A DNA stretch of 64,000 bases from Stenotrophomonas rhizophila. Lineage in GTDB: Bacteria > Pseudomonadota > Gammaproteobacteria > Xanthomonadales > Xanthomonadaceae. Both the position numbers and the translations under genes were made by a program. This document shows positions 16,995 to 25,049 of this stretch, one piece after another. A model generated the notes under the pieces. The model worked only from the letters and a program-made list of their open reading frames with translations. It ran no database searches and was not told the origin of the DNA. Each line of letters begins with the position of its first letter. Position 1 is the stretch's first letter. Location: contig NZ_VDQT01000004.1 in the NCBI RefSeq assembly GCF_007667275.1, positions 1 through 64,000 on the forward strand, in the 5' to 3' direction.

Positions 16995-19035
16995 CCCCAA
17001 TCCCAACCCCATGTTGCTGCTCGACCGCCACGCCTGGCTGTTTTCGGTAAAGACCTTCCTGGCCGCCCTCGCCGCGCTCTACATCGGCCTGGCCAGCAAC
17101 CTCTCGCGCCCGTACTGGGCGATGGCCACGGTCTACATCGTCACCCAGCCCATGCTCGGCCCGACCCGGGCCAAGGGCGTGTACCGCATCGTCGGCACAC
17201 TCATTGCCGGCGCGGCCACGCTGTGGATGCTGCCGCACCTGGTGGAAACCCCGCTGCTGCTGAGCGCGGCGATGTCGCTGTGGCTGTCGGCGTGTCTGTT
17301 CATCGCCCTGCTCAACCGCGGCCCGCGCGGCTATGCGTTCCTGCTGGCCGGCTACACCACCGCGTTCATCGGCTTCCCGGCGGTGACCTCGCCGGACACC
17401 ATCTTCGACACGGTGGTGGCACGCAGCGAGGAGATCATCCTCGGCACGGTGGTGGCGGTGCTGTTCGCCTCGCTGTTCTTCCCGACCTCGGTGCGGCCGA
17501 TGCTGCGCGCGCGGATCGGCAACTGGATGGGCGACGCGGCGCAGTGGTGCCGGCAGATCCTGCTGCGCGGCCAGGCGCACGCGCCACGCAACCGCTTGGC
17601 CGCCGACCTGGTGCAGTTCGAGGCACTGATCGAATTCCTGCGCCGCGATGACCCCCGCCATGCCGGTGCCGCGGTGTCGATGGAACGGCTGCGCGAACGC
17701 ATGCTGCTGATGCTGCCGGTGCTGTCGTCCATCGCCGACCGGCTGGGTGCGCTGCGCGCCGGCGGGCGCGCGCTGCCGCCCGGTCTGGAGCCGCTGGTGG
17801 AGGACATCGCGGCCTGGCTGGAACGGCCAAGCCGTTCCACCGACGATGAATACACCGCCCTGCGCGCACGGATCCTGGCGATGAAGCCGGCGGTGGACGG
17901 CGAACTGGACCACCTGCTCTTGGTCACCCTGCTGCTGCGTCTGGAGGAGCTGGTCGACCTGTGGCAGGACTGCACCACCCTGCAGCAGGCCATCGAACAC
18001 GGCAATGCGCCGCTCGACAGCGCGCACTACCGGATCAACGCCAAACGCGTTGCCGGTGGCCGCCACGTGGACTACGGCATGGCGCTGTTCTCGGCGGCCA
18101 GTGCCGGAGTGGCGCTGATGACCTACTGCGCGCTGTGGATCGGGCTGGGGTGGGAAGGCGGCGGCAACGGCGCGATGATGGCCGCGGTGGCCGCCGCGTT
18201 CTTCGCCGCGCAGGACGACCCGGCGCCCAGCATGCTGCAGTTCCTGCTGTGGGCGATCGTGGCCAGCCTGGTGGCCGGCGTGTACCTGTTCGGCGTGTTC
18301 CCGGCGGTGCACGACTTCGGCAGCCTGGCGCTGGTGCTGGCGGTGATCTTCCTGCCGCTGGGCCTGCTCCTGCACCGCCCGCAGACCGCGCTGATCGGCC
18401 TGCCACTGACGGTCAACCTGGTGGCGCTGCTGAACGTGCAGAACACCTACAGCGCCAACATCCAGAGCTTCATCAATTCCTCGGTGGCGATGTTCATCGG
18501 CATTGGCTTTGCCGTGGTGATGACCCGCCTGTTCCGCTCGGTGGGCGCTGAATGGACCGCCCGCCGCCTGGTGCGCCAGGGCTGGACCACGCTGGCCGAA
18601 GCGGCCGAAGGCCGTGGCCAGCAGGACCGCCAGCAGTTCGCCGCACGCATGCTGGACCTGCTGGGCCTGCTCGCCCCGCGCCTGGCGGCCACCCCCGAGG
18701 GCAGCGACATCGCCTCGGTGGACATGCTCACCGAGGCCCGCATCGGCCTGAACATCCTGCAGCTGCGCCGGGCACGGCATGGGCTGCCGGCGGCGAGCAT
18801 GCAGGCGATCGAGGCGATCCTGGACGACGTGGCCGCGCATTACCGCGCCCAGGTGGCGCTGCGCCGGCCACATCCGGCGCCGCCAGCGCTGCAGGCCAAA
18901 CTGGAGGCCTCGCTGAAGCGGGTGCAGACGGTGGAGGCCGGCAAGGCGCGTGATGAAGCGCTGATGGGCGTGCTGGGGCTGCGCTATGCGTTGTTCCCGG
19001 AGCAGCTGGCGGTCACACAGGGCGGAGTATCCTGA
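16987..19035 (+). CDS. FUSC-family aromatic/fusaric-acid-type efflux pump (AaeB-like)
   Basis: The 682-residue protein has two membrane blocks (about 20-160 and 365-520), each of several helices, with soluble domains after each. That is the FUSC/AaeB layout. SRPYWAMATVYIVTQPMLGPTRAKG at about 38-62 is the family signature. Relatives export p-hydroxybenzoate, fusaric acid and other aromatic acids. It overlaps the outer-membrane-factor gene by eight bases and has no visible Shine-Dalgarno sequence, so it probably depends on translational coupling. Together with MarR, DUF1656, HlyD and NodT genes it makes a complete tripartite pump. Substrate unknown. Confidence 0.87.
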   Translation: MNNPNPNPMLLLDRHAWLFSVKTFLAALAALYIGLASNLSRPYWAMATVYIVTQPMLGPTRAKGVYRIVGTLIAGAATLWMLPHLVETPLLLSAAMSLWLSACLFIALLNRGPRGYAFLLAGYTTAFIGFPAVTSPDTIFDTVVARSEEIILGTVVAVLFASLFFPTSVRPMLRARIGNWMGDAAQWCRQILLRGQAHAPRNRLAADLVQFEALIEFLRRDDPRHAGAAVSMERLRERMLLMLPVLSSIADRLGALRAGGRALPPGLEPLVEDIAAWLERPSRSTDDEYTALRARILAMKPAVDGELDHLLLVTLLLRLEELVDLWQDCTTLQQAIEHGNAPLDSAHYRINAKRVAGGRHVDYGMALFSAASAGVALMTYCALWIGLGWEGGGNGAMMAAVAAAFFAAQDDPAPSMLQFLLWAIVASLVAGVYLFGVFPAVHDFGSLALVLAVIFLPLGLLLHRPQTALIGLPLTVNLVALLNVQNTYSANIQSFINSSVAMFIGIGFAVVMTRLFRSVGAEWTARRLVRQGWTTLAEAAEGRGQQDRQQFAARMLDLLGLLAPRLAATPEGSDIASVDMLTEARIGLNILQLRRARHGLPAASMQAIEAILDDVAAHYRAQVALRRPHPAPPALQAKLEASLKRVQTVEAGKARDEALMGVLGLRYALFPEQLAVTQGGVS

Positions 19036-19071
19036 CGCCCTGCATTCCTGCATGGAACAAGGTAAACCCCA

Positions 19072-19488
19072 ATGAGCTATGACGTGATGGTGTTCGACCC
19101 GGCCGTGGCGCCGCGCGAAGTGGAGGCGTTTCTGCAGTGGTACAACGCGCAGACCGAATGGAACGAGAAGCACGAGTACGACGACGCCGCCGTCTCGGTG
19201 CCGGCGCTGCAGGCCTTCTTCACCGAACTGGCCGAAGATTTCCCGCCGATGGATGGCCCGCTGTCCGATGACGAGGATGACCGCCCGCAGGTGACCGACT
19301 ACAGCATCGGCACCCATATCATCTATGCCTCGTTCGACGACGAGGTGGCCGAAGACGCCCATGGCCAGGTGCAGATCCTGGCCAACAAGCACCAGATCGG
19401 CTTCTTCGATGTCAGCGGCGACGGTGCGATCGTGTACCCGGACGGCACCGTGCTGATTCCCGGGGAAGAAGAAGAAGGCGACGCCTGA
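19072..19488 (+). CDS. Conserved hypothetical acidic protein
   Basis: I do not recognise a named family. The 138-residue product is soluble and very acidic, beginning MSYDVMVFDP and ending in an acidic run (GEEEEGDA), with no signal peptide or membrane segment. The central YSIGTHIIYASFDD and late FFDVSGDG look like a small alpha/beta domain, as in uncharacterised proteins of similar length in Xanthomonadaceae. It lies 36 bp after the FUSC gene with its own AAGG-type ribosome site and converges on recD. It may be transcribed with the pump, but nothing links the two functionally. Confidence 0.7.
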   Translation: MSYDVMVFDPAVAPREVEAFLQWYNAQTEWNEKHEYDDAAVSVPALQAFFTELAEDFPPMDGPLSDDEDDRPQVTDYSIGTHIIYASFDDEVAEDAHGQVQILANKHQIGFFDVSGDGAIVYPDGTVLIPGEEEEGDA

Positions 19489-19515
19489 TTCTTTAGGGCG
19501 CGGTAGCGCTTTTCT

Positions 19516-21405
19516 CTACCAGAGTTCGCCTTGGGCGGGCTCTGCAGGCGCAGCCGGGCAAGGCCCGGCTCTACCCTCCAGTCGCTGCGCCAGCCCGGAC
19601 AACCGGCTGGCGTGCCGCGCCAACGCGGCCTGCAGCACCTCTGCACTGCCCAGTACATGCAATGCCTGCCGCGCGCGGGTCATGCCGGTGTACACCAGCT
19701 CGCGCGACAGCACCCGGTTGTCGCGCCGGGGCAGCTGCAACCAGACCTCATCGAACTCCGAGCCCTGTGCCTTGTGCACGGTCATGGCGAAGGCACTTTC
19801 GTGTGCGGGCAACGCGGCCGGGTGGAAGGCCCGTGGCTGCTCCGGGCTGTCGCCGGGGAACCAGGCCAGCATCGCGCCTTCGCGGCTGCGCAGGCACAAG
19901 CCGATATCGCCGTTGAACAACCGGTGCCGGTAACTGTTTTCGGTGATCAGCAGCAGCCGGCCGTGGAAGTAGCGGGGGCCGCTGCCTGGGCGCGCACTGC
20001 CGGCCAGGGCGGCTTCGATCCGCTCGTTCAGCCCGCGCGCACCCTGGGGGCCTTCGCGCAGCGCGGTGAGCAGGCGCAGCCGGCCGGCCTGCGCCAGCGC
20101 CTGCACCGGATCATCGGCTTCGCCCAACCCGCGCCAGTGCGCCAGCAGGGTGTGCCGGTGCTGCAGCAGTGGGTCGACCTGGTCTTCGTGGAACGCCACG
20201 CCGGCCAGGGTACCGCCGCGCAGCAGCTGCAGTGCGGTGGCGCTGTCGCCCTCGCGCACCGCGCGCGCCAGCGGCGCCAGGTCCAGCGCATCGCTCTGCC
20301 GATAGCCGCGCTGCAGCTGCACGCGGCGACCGGCGAAGGCGCGGGGCGGGGCCAGCGGCAGCAACGCCGGGGCGGCCAGCAGCGGGCGCAGCGCGGCGGC
20401 GTCATCGGCCTGGGTGCCCAGGCCGTCGCCACTGGCCTGCAGGATCGCGCTGAGCACGTCGCCGGCTTCCACCGACGGCAGCTGGTCCGGGTCGCCCAGC
20501 AGCACCAGCCGGGTGCCGCTGGCCACCGCTTCGACCAGCTTGGTCATCAGCGGCAGGTCGATCATCGAGGCCTCGTCCACTACCACGATGTCGTACGGCA
20601 GTGGGTTGTCTGCGTGGTGGCGGAAGCGTGGCGAATCGGGAATGACGCCCAGCAGCCGGTGCAGGGTCGCCCCGGTGGTCGGCATGGCCTCGGCCAGTTC
20701 GGACGCGACACCGACCAGGCGCAGCCGCTGCAGCGCCTGGCGCAGGCTGTCGGCCATGCGCTCGGCGGCGCGGCCGGTGGGGGCGGCCAGTGCCACCCGT
20801 GGCAGGGCCGCACCGGCCTGCTGCGCCTGCGCGGCCAGCAGCACCAGCAGGCGCGCGATGGTGGTGGTCTTTCCGGTACCGGGGCCACCGGTGACCAGCA
20901 CCAGCGGATGGCGCAGCGCCACTGCAGCCGCGCGCGCCTGGTGGTCGATGCCCTCCAGCGCCTGCGGGAACAGCTGGGCGAACAGCGCGGCGAGTCCGCC
21001 CGGATCGTGCGCCGGCAGAGAATGCGCGGCGATGCGCTGCAGGCCGAGTGCCAAACGGCGTTCGTATTCGCGGTAACGGCGCAGGTACAGCAGGCCGTGT
21101 TCGAGGACCAGCGGTGCATCGGCGGCCAGCACGTCGTCGCTGTCGGGCGATGCCACCCACGGCGATGCACGCAGCTGCGCCAGCCATGTGTCCGGCGAAG
21201 GCCAGTCCAGCTCGGCATCCACCAACCGCCGGGGCGCTGCCGGGTCGACGCCGGCGTGGCCCTGCGCCACCGCCAGCGAGGCCAGCGCGGCGGCGGCCAG
21301 CACCGCATCCGGCGTCTCCGGCTGCAGCCGGCGCAGGCTCTGCGCCAGCGCATGGTCGAGCGTGCGCAGGGTGCCCTGCTTCAGCAGTGCGTCGAGCAGG
21401 CTCAT
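19516..21405 (-). CDS. recD: Exodeoxyribonuclease V subunit alpha (RecD helicase)
   Basis: The 629-residue SF1 helicase has Walker A GGPGTGKT at 173-180, DEASMIDLPLM for motif II, GDPDQLPSVEAGDVL for motif III, and a C-terminal AMTVHKAQGSEFDEVWL and VYTGMTRARQ. RecD is the fast 5'-3' motor of RecBCD, which resects double-strand breaks. Its ATG overlaps the recB stop by four bases. A SMAG repeat supplies about eight codons near the C-terminus (GRAGPCPA), and the TAG stop lies in a second GGTAG sequence. The extreme tail is therefore repeat-derived and probably dispensable. Confidence 0.93.
   Translation of the reverse strand: MSLLDALLKQGTLRTLDHALAQSLRRLQPETPDAVLAAAALASLAVAQGHAGVDPAAPRRLVDAELDWPSPDTWLAQLRASPWVASPDSDDVLAADAPLVLEHGLLYLRRYREYERRLALGLQRIAAHSLPAHDPGGLAALFAQLFPQALEGIDHQARAAAVALRHPLVLVTGGPGTGKTTTIARLLVLLAAQAQQAGAALPRVALAAPTGRAAERMADSLRQALQRLRLVGVASELAEAMPTTGATLHRLLGVIPDSPRFRHHADNPLPYDIVVVDEASMIDLPLMTKLVEAVASGTRLVLLGDPDQLPSVEAGDVLSAILQASGDGLGTQADDAAALRPLLAAPALLPLAPPRAFAGRRVQLQRGYRQSDALDLAPLARAVREGDSATALQLLRGGTLAGVAFHEDQVDPLLQHRHTLLAHWRGLGEADDPVQALAQAGRLRLLTALREGPQGARGLNERIEAALAGSARPGSGPRYFHGRLLLITENSYRHRLFNGDIGLCLRSREGAMLAWFPGDSPEQPRAFHPAALPAHESAFAMTVHKAQGSEFDEVWLQLPRRDNRVLSRELVYTGMTRARQALHVLGSAEVLQAALARHASRLSGLAQRLEGRAGPCPAAPAEPAQGELW
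19552..19574 (-). repeat. SMAG/REP hairpin within the 3' end of recD
   Basis: On the minus strand it starts GTAGAGCCGGGCCTTGCC and folds into its complement. It is read in frame as part of RecD about 11-18 residues from the C-terminus. Confidence 0.75.
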
Positions 21406-24400
21406 GCCTCACCCCGCGCGCGTGCCACCAGTTCGGTGTGCTTCTCGGGGCCGCCTGCAAACAGTGCATCCATCGCCTCGACCAGGGCCGGGGCAAAGCG
21501 CTGCGCATGCACGCCGGGTGCGTCCGCGCGTCCCGCTTCCAGGCCGCGGCAGAACAGATAGCGGATGCCGCCCAGGTCGCGTTCCTGTGTGTAGTGGCTG
21601 CCCAGCCGGAAGCGCAGCCAGCGGTGCAGTGCCACGGTGTAGATCAATGCCTGCAGGTCGTACTCGCTGCTTTGCATGGCGGCCGCCAGGCGCGCGGCGT
21701 CGTAGCCGGGCAAACGGTTGGATTTGTAGTCGAGCACATACCAGCGTCCATCGCGCACGTAAGTGAGGTCGATCTTGCCGGTCATCAGCCCTTCGAGCTG
21801 GCGTCGCGTGCCAAAGCCGCGGCGGTCCGGCACCAGCCCGTGGTGGTGCAGCAGCTGCAGCAGCGCCGGCACCGCGGTGGGCTGCATGGCGAAGTGGAAC
21901 TCGATCTCGGCCCGCCTGTCGTGCAGCGGCACGCTGTGCAGCGCGCCGCCTTCGGGCAGCTGCACGGTCAGGGTCTGGCCGACCAGCGGCACCAGCACCG
22001 CCACGCCGTCATCCAGGTCGGCATCGGCGTAGCCTTCGCTGCGCAGCGATTCGCGCAGCACCTCGGCCTCATCGCCCGGTGCCGGGTCGCCCGCGCGCCA
22101 CTCGGCCCAGCGCGCGAAATCGGTGTTCTCCAGTGCATCGTGCAGCACGTTGCCGAAGCGGCTGCCCATGAAGCGCGGGTCGATCTCCGGCTGCGGCTCA
22201 CCGGGCGCGGGCGGTTCCACCTCCAGCGGCAGTTCCACGCCGGCCGGTTCGTCGGCAGCCGGGGCTGGCGCTTCGGTGGCGACCGCGTCGGTGTCGTGGC
22301 CGGCATCGGCGTGGGCCAGCTGGGTGAAGCTGTACACCCACCAGTCATGCGGCACGCGCCGGGTGATGGCGCGCACCGGCGGCAGCTCGCCTTCGCGCTG
22401 CACTGGCAGCTGCGCCGGGCGTGGCTCCACCGGGCCTTCGATCACCGCGATGTCCGGGTGCGCGCGCAGCGCTTCCAGATCGGACAGCATCGGCGCCAGG
22501 CGCGTCTTCGCCAGCCCGGCCAGGTCGCCGGCCGCGATCCACAACGCGTGCTCGGCGCGGGTCAGGCCCACATACAGCAGGCGCGCGTCTTCAGCGCGTT
22601 GCTCCTGTGCGCTGCGCTCGCTGGCCGCGCTCCAGGCCTCGTCCTTGTCCAGCTTCCAGTGCAGCTCGCGGCGACCGTCGGCGTACACGGTGCAGTTGGA
22701 GTCGGTGTTGCCGCCACCGCTGTCGATGCCCACGAACGGCAGGAACACCAGCGGGTATTCCAGGCCCTTGCTCTTGTGCAGGGTGATGATCTGCACCCGG
22801 CGCGCATCCGATTCCAGCCGCAGCAGCTGTTGTTCGTCGTCCTGGTCGGCGTGTGCCATCTGCACCTGCAGCCAGTCCAGCAGGCCGTGCATGCCCAGCG
22901 CCTGGCCCGCGGCCTGCTGCAGCAGCTCGCCGAGCTGCAGGTAGTTGGTGAGCCGGCGTTCGCCATCCAGCAGGCCCAGCAGGCGCTCGGCGTGTTCGGC
23001 GCACAGGTCGGCGATGACCGCGAACGGCCCGCCGCGCAGCCAGCGTTCCCGCCACAGCAGCAGCCGGGTCTGGAACGCACGCTGCGGGTCGCCGTCGCGC
23101 TCCATCGCGTCGATGGAGGCGGCGTTTTCGCCGAGCAGCACGGTCGCCAGCGCCGCGCGCAGGCGGCCTTCATCGGCCGGCTGCAGCAGGGCCAGCAGCA
23201 GCACGCGCAGCTCGCGGGCTTCGGCGGTCGCATACAGGCTCTGCTTGCCGGCAGCCACCGCCGGAATGCCCACCGCGCTCAGCGCGCGCTGGATGCGGGT
23301 GGCTTCATGGTGGCGGCGCACCAGCACTGCGATGTCGCCTGGCTGCACCGGCTGCCCGCGCAGCAGCGCGCGGCCTTCGCGACCCTCCAGCAGCACCTGG
23401 TGGATCGCGGCCACGCAGGCTTCGGTGGCCTGCTGGCGCGAGGGGTCTGCCTTGAAGTCAGCGCCATCGTCACTGCGCAGCAGGCGCAGGGTCAGCCCGG
23501 GTGCGGGCTGGCCATCGCGCAGGAAATCGGCATCGCTGCGGGTACTGCCCGGCAGCACCGGTTCAAAGGCGATGTCCGCTTCCAGGAACGCACGCTCGCC
23601 GGCGGCTTGGTACAACGCCTGCAGCGCGCGCAGCACGCCGGGGCGCGAGCGGAAGTTGCGGTTCAACGCCGGTGCGGCCTCTGCTTCGCGCTTGGCCTTG
23701 AGGTAGGTGTGGATATCGCCGCCACGGAACCCGTAGATGGCCTGCTTGGGATCGCCGATCAGGAACAGCGCCGGCGCCAGCCCGGCGTCGCGGGTTTCGG
23801 GCGAATCGCCGAACACGCGCTGGAAGATGCCCCACTGGCGGTCGTCGGTGTCCTGGAACTCATCCACCAGCGCAATGGCGTACTGTGCGCGCAGCTGCTG
23901 CACCAGCGCCGCGCGGTGCGGGCCCTCCAGTGCGGCGGCCACGCCGTCGATCAGGTCATCGTAGGTCTGCACGCGGCCGACCCGCTTGAGTTCGTCCAGC
24001 CGCGCACGGGCCTGCCCGCGCAGCTGGTGCAGCAGCAGCAGCGCCTGCTGGCGCAGCCACTGGTCGTAGGCATCGGCGGCGTGCCACCAGGTCTGCAGCG
24101 CATCGAACAGCGGCGAGGCCGGGCAATGGCCCTGCTGGTCCTCCTTGCAGAACGCGAGCAGGGCCACCGGCAGCAGCTTGCCCAGGTGCGAGGTGGCACC
24201 GCGCGGCCAGGTGCGCGCCGCACGACCGGCCAGCAGCTCGGCAAAGGCTTTGTCGAAGCTGGGCCGGCGCGCGCGGCGACCGTCGAAGAGCTTGCGCTCG
24301 AAGGCATTGGCAATGCTGGCCTGGGCGGCGTCGACGTGCGCGTCGATCGCACTGACGAGCGCCTCGGCGGCCACCTGCAGCGCCGGGCTGGGATCCTGCA

Positions 24401-25049
24401 GGTGCTGTTGCGGCAACGCGGGCAGCAGGGGTAACGGCTTGATCAGCGCCGACAGGTCGCGCGCCAACGCATCGGGGGAGGACCACAACCGGGTCAGCGC
24501 ATCCACCGTGGCCGGGTCGTTGGCGTGCACGCGCCACAGGTCGGCCGCCAGCTGGTCGTGCAGTTCGCGTTCGCTGGGCAGCAGCGTGGGCGGGTCGAAG
24601 GTATGCCCGCTTTCCAGCGCGTGCTCGCGCAGCACGCGGGTGCAGAAGCCATGGATGGTGAAGATCGAGGCCAGGTCGATCTCATCGGCGGCGGTCTGCA
24701 GGCGCTGGGCCAACGCTGCGGGTGTTTCCCGGCCCTGCGCCAGTTCGCGCTGCAGCAGGTAGCGGGTCAGCTGCACCTCGGGTGCGTCGTCGGCGGCCGG
24801 TGCGCGCGCCAGCAGTTGCGCGGCCAGCGCCAGGCGCTCGCGGATGCGCTTGCGCAGTTCCTGGGTGGCCGCGTCGGTGAAGGTCACCGCCAGGATCTGG
24901 CCGATGCGGTAACCCTGCTCCACCACCAGCCGGGTGAACAGCGTGGCCAGGGTGAAGGTCTTGCCGGTGCCGGCGCTGGCCTCGATCAGGCGCACGCCGT
25001 CCAGCGGCAGCGACAGGTACGGGTCGTCCTGCAGCATCAGCCCGCTCAT
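21402..25049 (-). CDS. recB: Exodeoxyribonuclease V subunit beta (RecB helicase-nuclease)
   Basis: The 1215-residue protein has a UvrD-type helicase core: Walker A ASAGTGKT at 24-31, LVDEFQDTDDRQWGIF for motif II, GDPKQAIYGFRGGD for motif III, and YVGLTRAEHALW for motif VI. The C-terminal nuclease shows GKIDLTYV and VLDYKSNRL with the metal-binding Asp and catalytic Lys. RecB is the 3'-5' motor and the only nuclease of RecBCD. I chose ATG 25049 (MSGLMLQDDPY), which overlaps recC by four bases; a longer frame reaches upstream but is Arg-rich shadow sequence. Cotranscribed recC-recB-recD. Confidence 0.94.
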   Translation of the reverse strand: MSGLMLQDDPYLSLPLDGVRLIEASAGTGKTFTLATLFTRLVVEQGYRIGQILAVTFTDAATQELRKRIRERLALAAQLLARAPAADDAPEVQLTRYLLQRELAQGRETPAALAQRLQTAADEIDLASIFTIHGFCTRVLREHALESGHTFDPPTLLPSERELHDQLAADLWRVHANDPATVDALTRLWSSPDALARDLSALIKPLPLLPALPQQHLQDPSPALQVAAEALVSAIDAHVDAAQASIANAFERKLFDGRRARRPSFDKAFAELLAGRAARTWPRGATSHLGKLLPVALLAFCKEDQQGHCPASPLFDALQTWWHAADAYDQWLRQQALLLLHQLRGQARARLDELKRVGRVQTYDDLIDGVAAALEGPHRAALVQQLRAQYAIALVDEFQDTDDRQWGIFQRVFGDSPETRDAGLAPALFLIGDPKQAIYGFRGGDIHTYLKAKREAEAAPALNRNFRSRPGVLRALQALYQAAGERAFLEADIAFEPVLPGSTRSDADFLRDGQPAPGLTLRLLRSDDGADFKADPSRQQATEACVAAIHQVLLEGREGRALLRGQPVQPGDIAVLVRRHHEATRIQRALSAVGIPAVAAGKQSLYATAEARELRVLLLALLQPADEGRLRAALATVLLGENAASIDAMERDGDPQRAFQTRLLLWRERWLRGGPFAVIADLCAEHAERLLGLLDGERRLTNYLQLGELLQQAAGQALGMHGLLDWLQVQMAHADQDDEQQLLRLESDARRVQIITLHKSKGLEYPLVFLPFVGIDSGGGNTDSNCTVYADGRRELHWKLDKDEAWSAASERSAQEQRAEDARLLYVGLTRAEHALWIAAGDLAGLAKTRLAPMLSDLEALRAHPDIAVIEGPVEPRPAQLPVQREGELPPVRAITRRVPHDWWVYSFTQLAHADAGHDTDAVATEAPAPAADEPAGVELPLEVEPPAPGEPQPEIDPRFMGSRFGNVLHDALENTDFARWAEWRAGDPAPGDEAEVLRESLRSEGYADADLDDGVAVLVPLVGQTLTVQLPEGGALHSVPLHDRRAEIEFHFAMQPTAVPALLQLLHHHGLVPDRRGFGTRRQLEGLMTGKIDLTYVRDGRWYVLDYKSNRLPGYDAARLAAAMQSSEYDLQALIYTVALHRWLRFRLGSHYTQERDLGGIRYLFCRGLEAGRADAPGVHAQRFAPALVEAMDALFAGGPEKHTELVARARGEA

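Noticed and set aside
21048..24434. Long open frame on the plus strand opposite recB
   Set aside because: It lies wholly antisense to recB, is rich in Arg/Gln/His/Ala, and has no recognisable domain. Such shadows are common in high-GC sequence.
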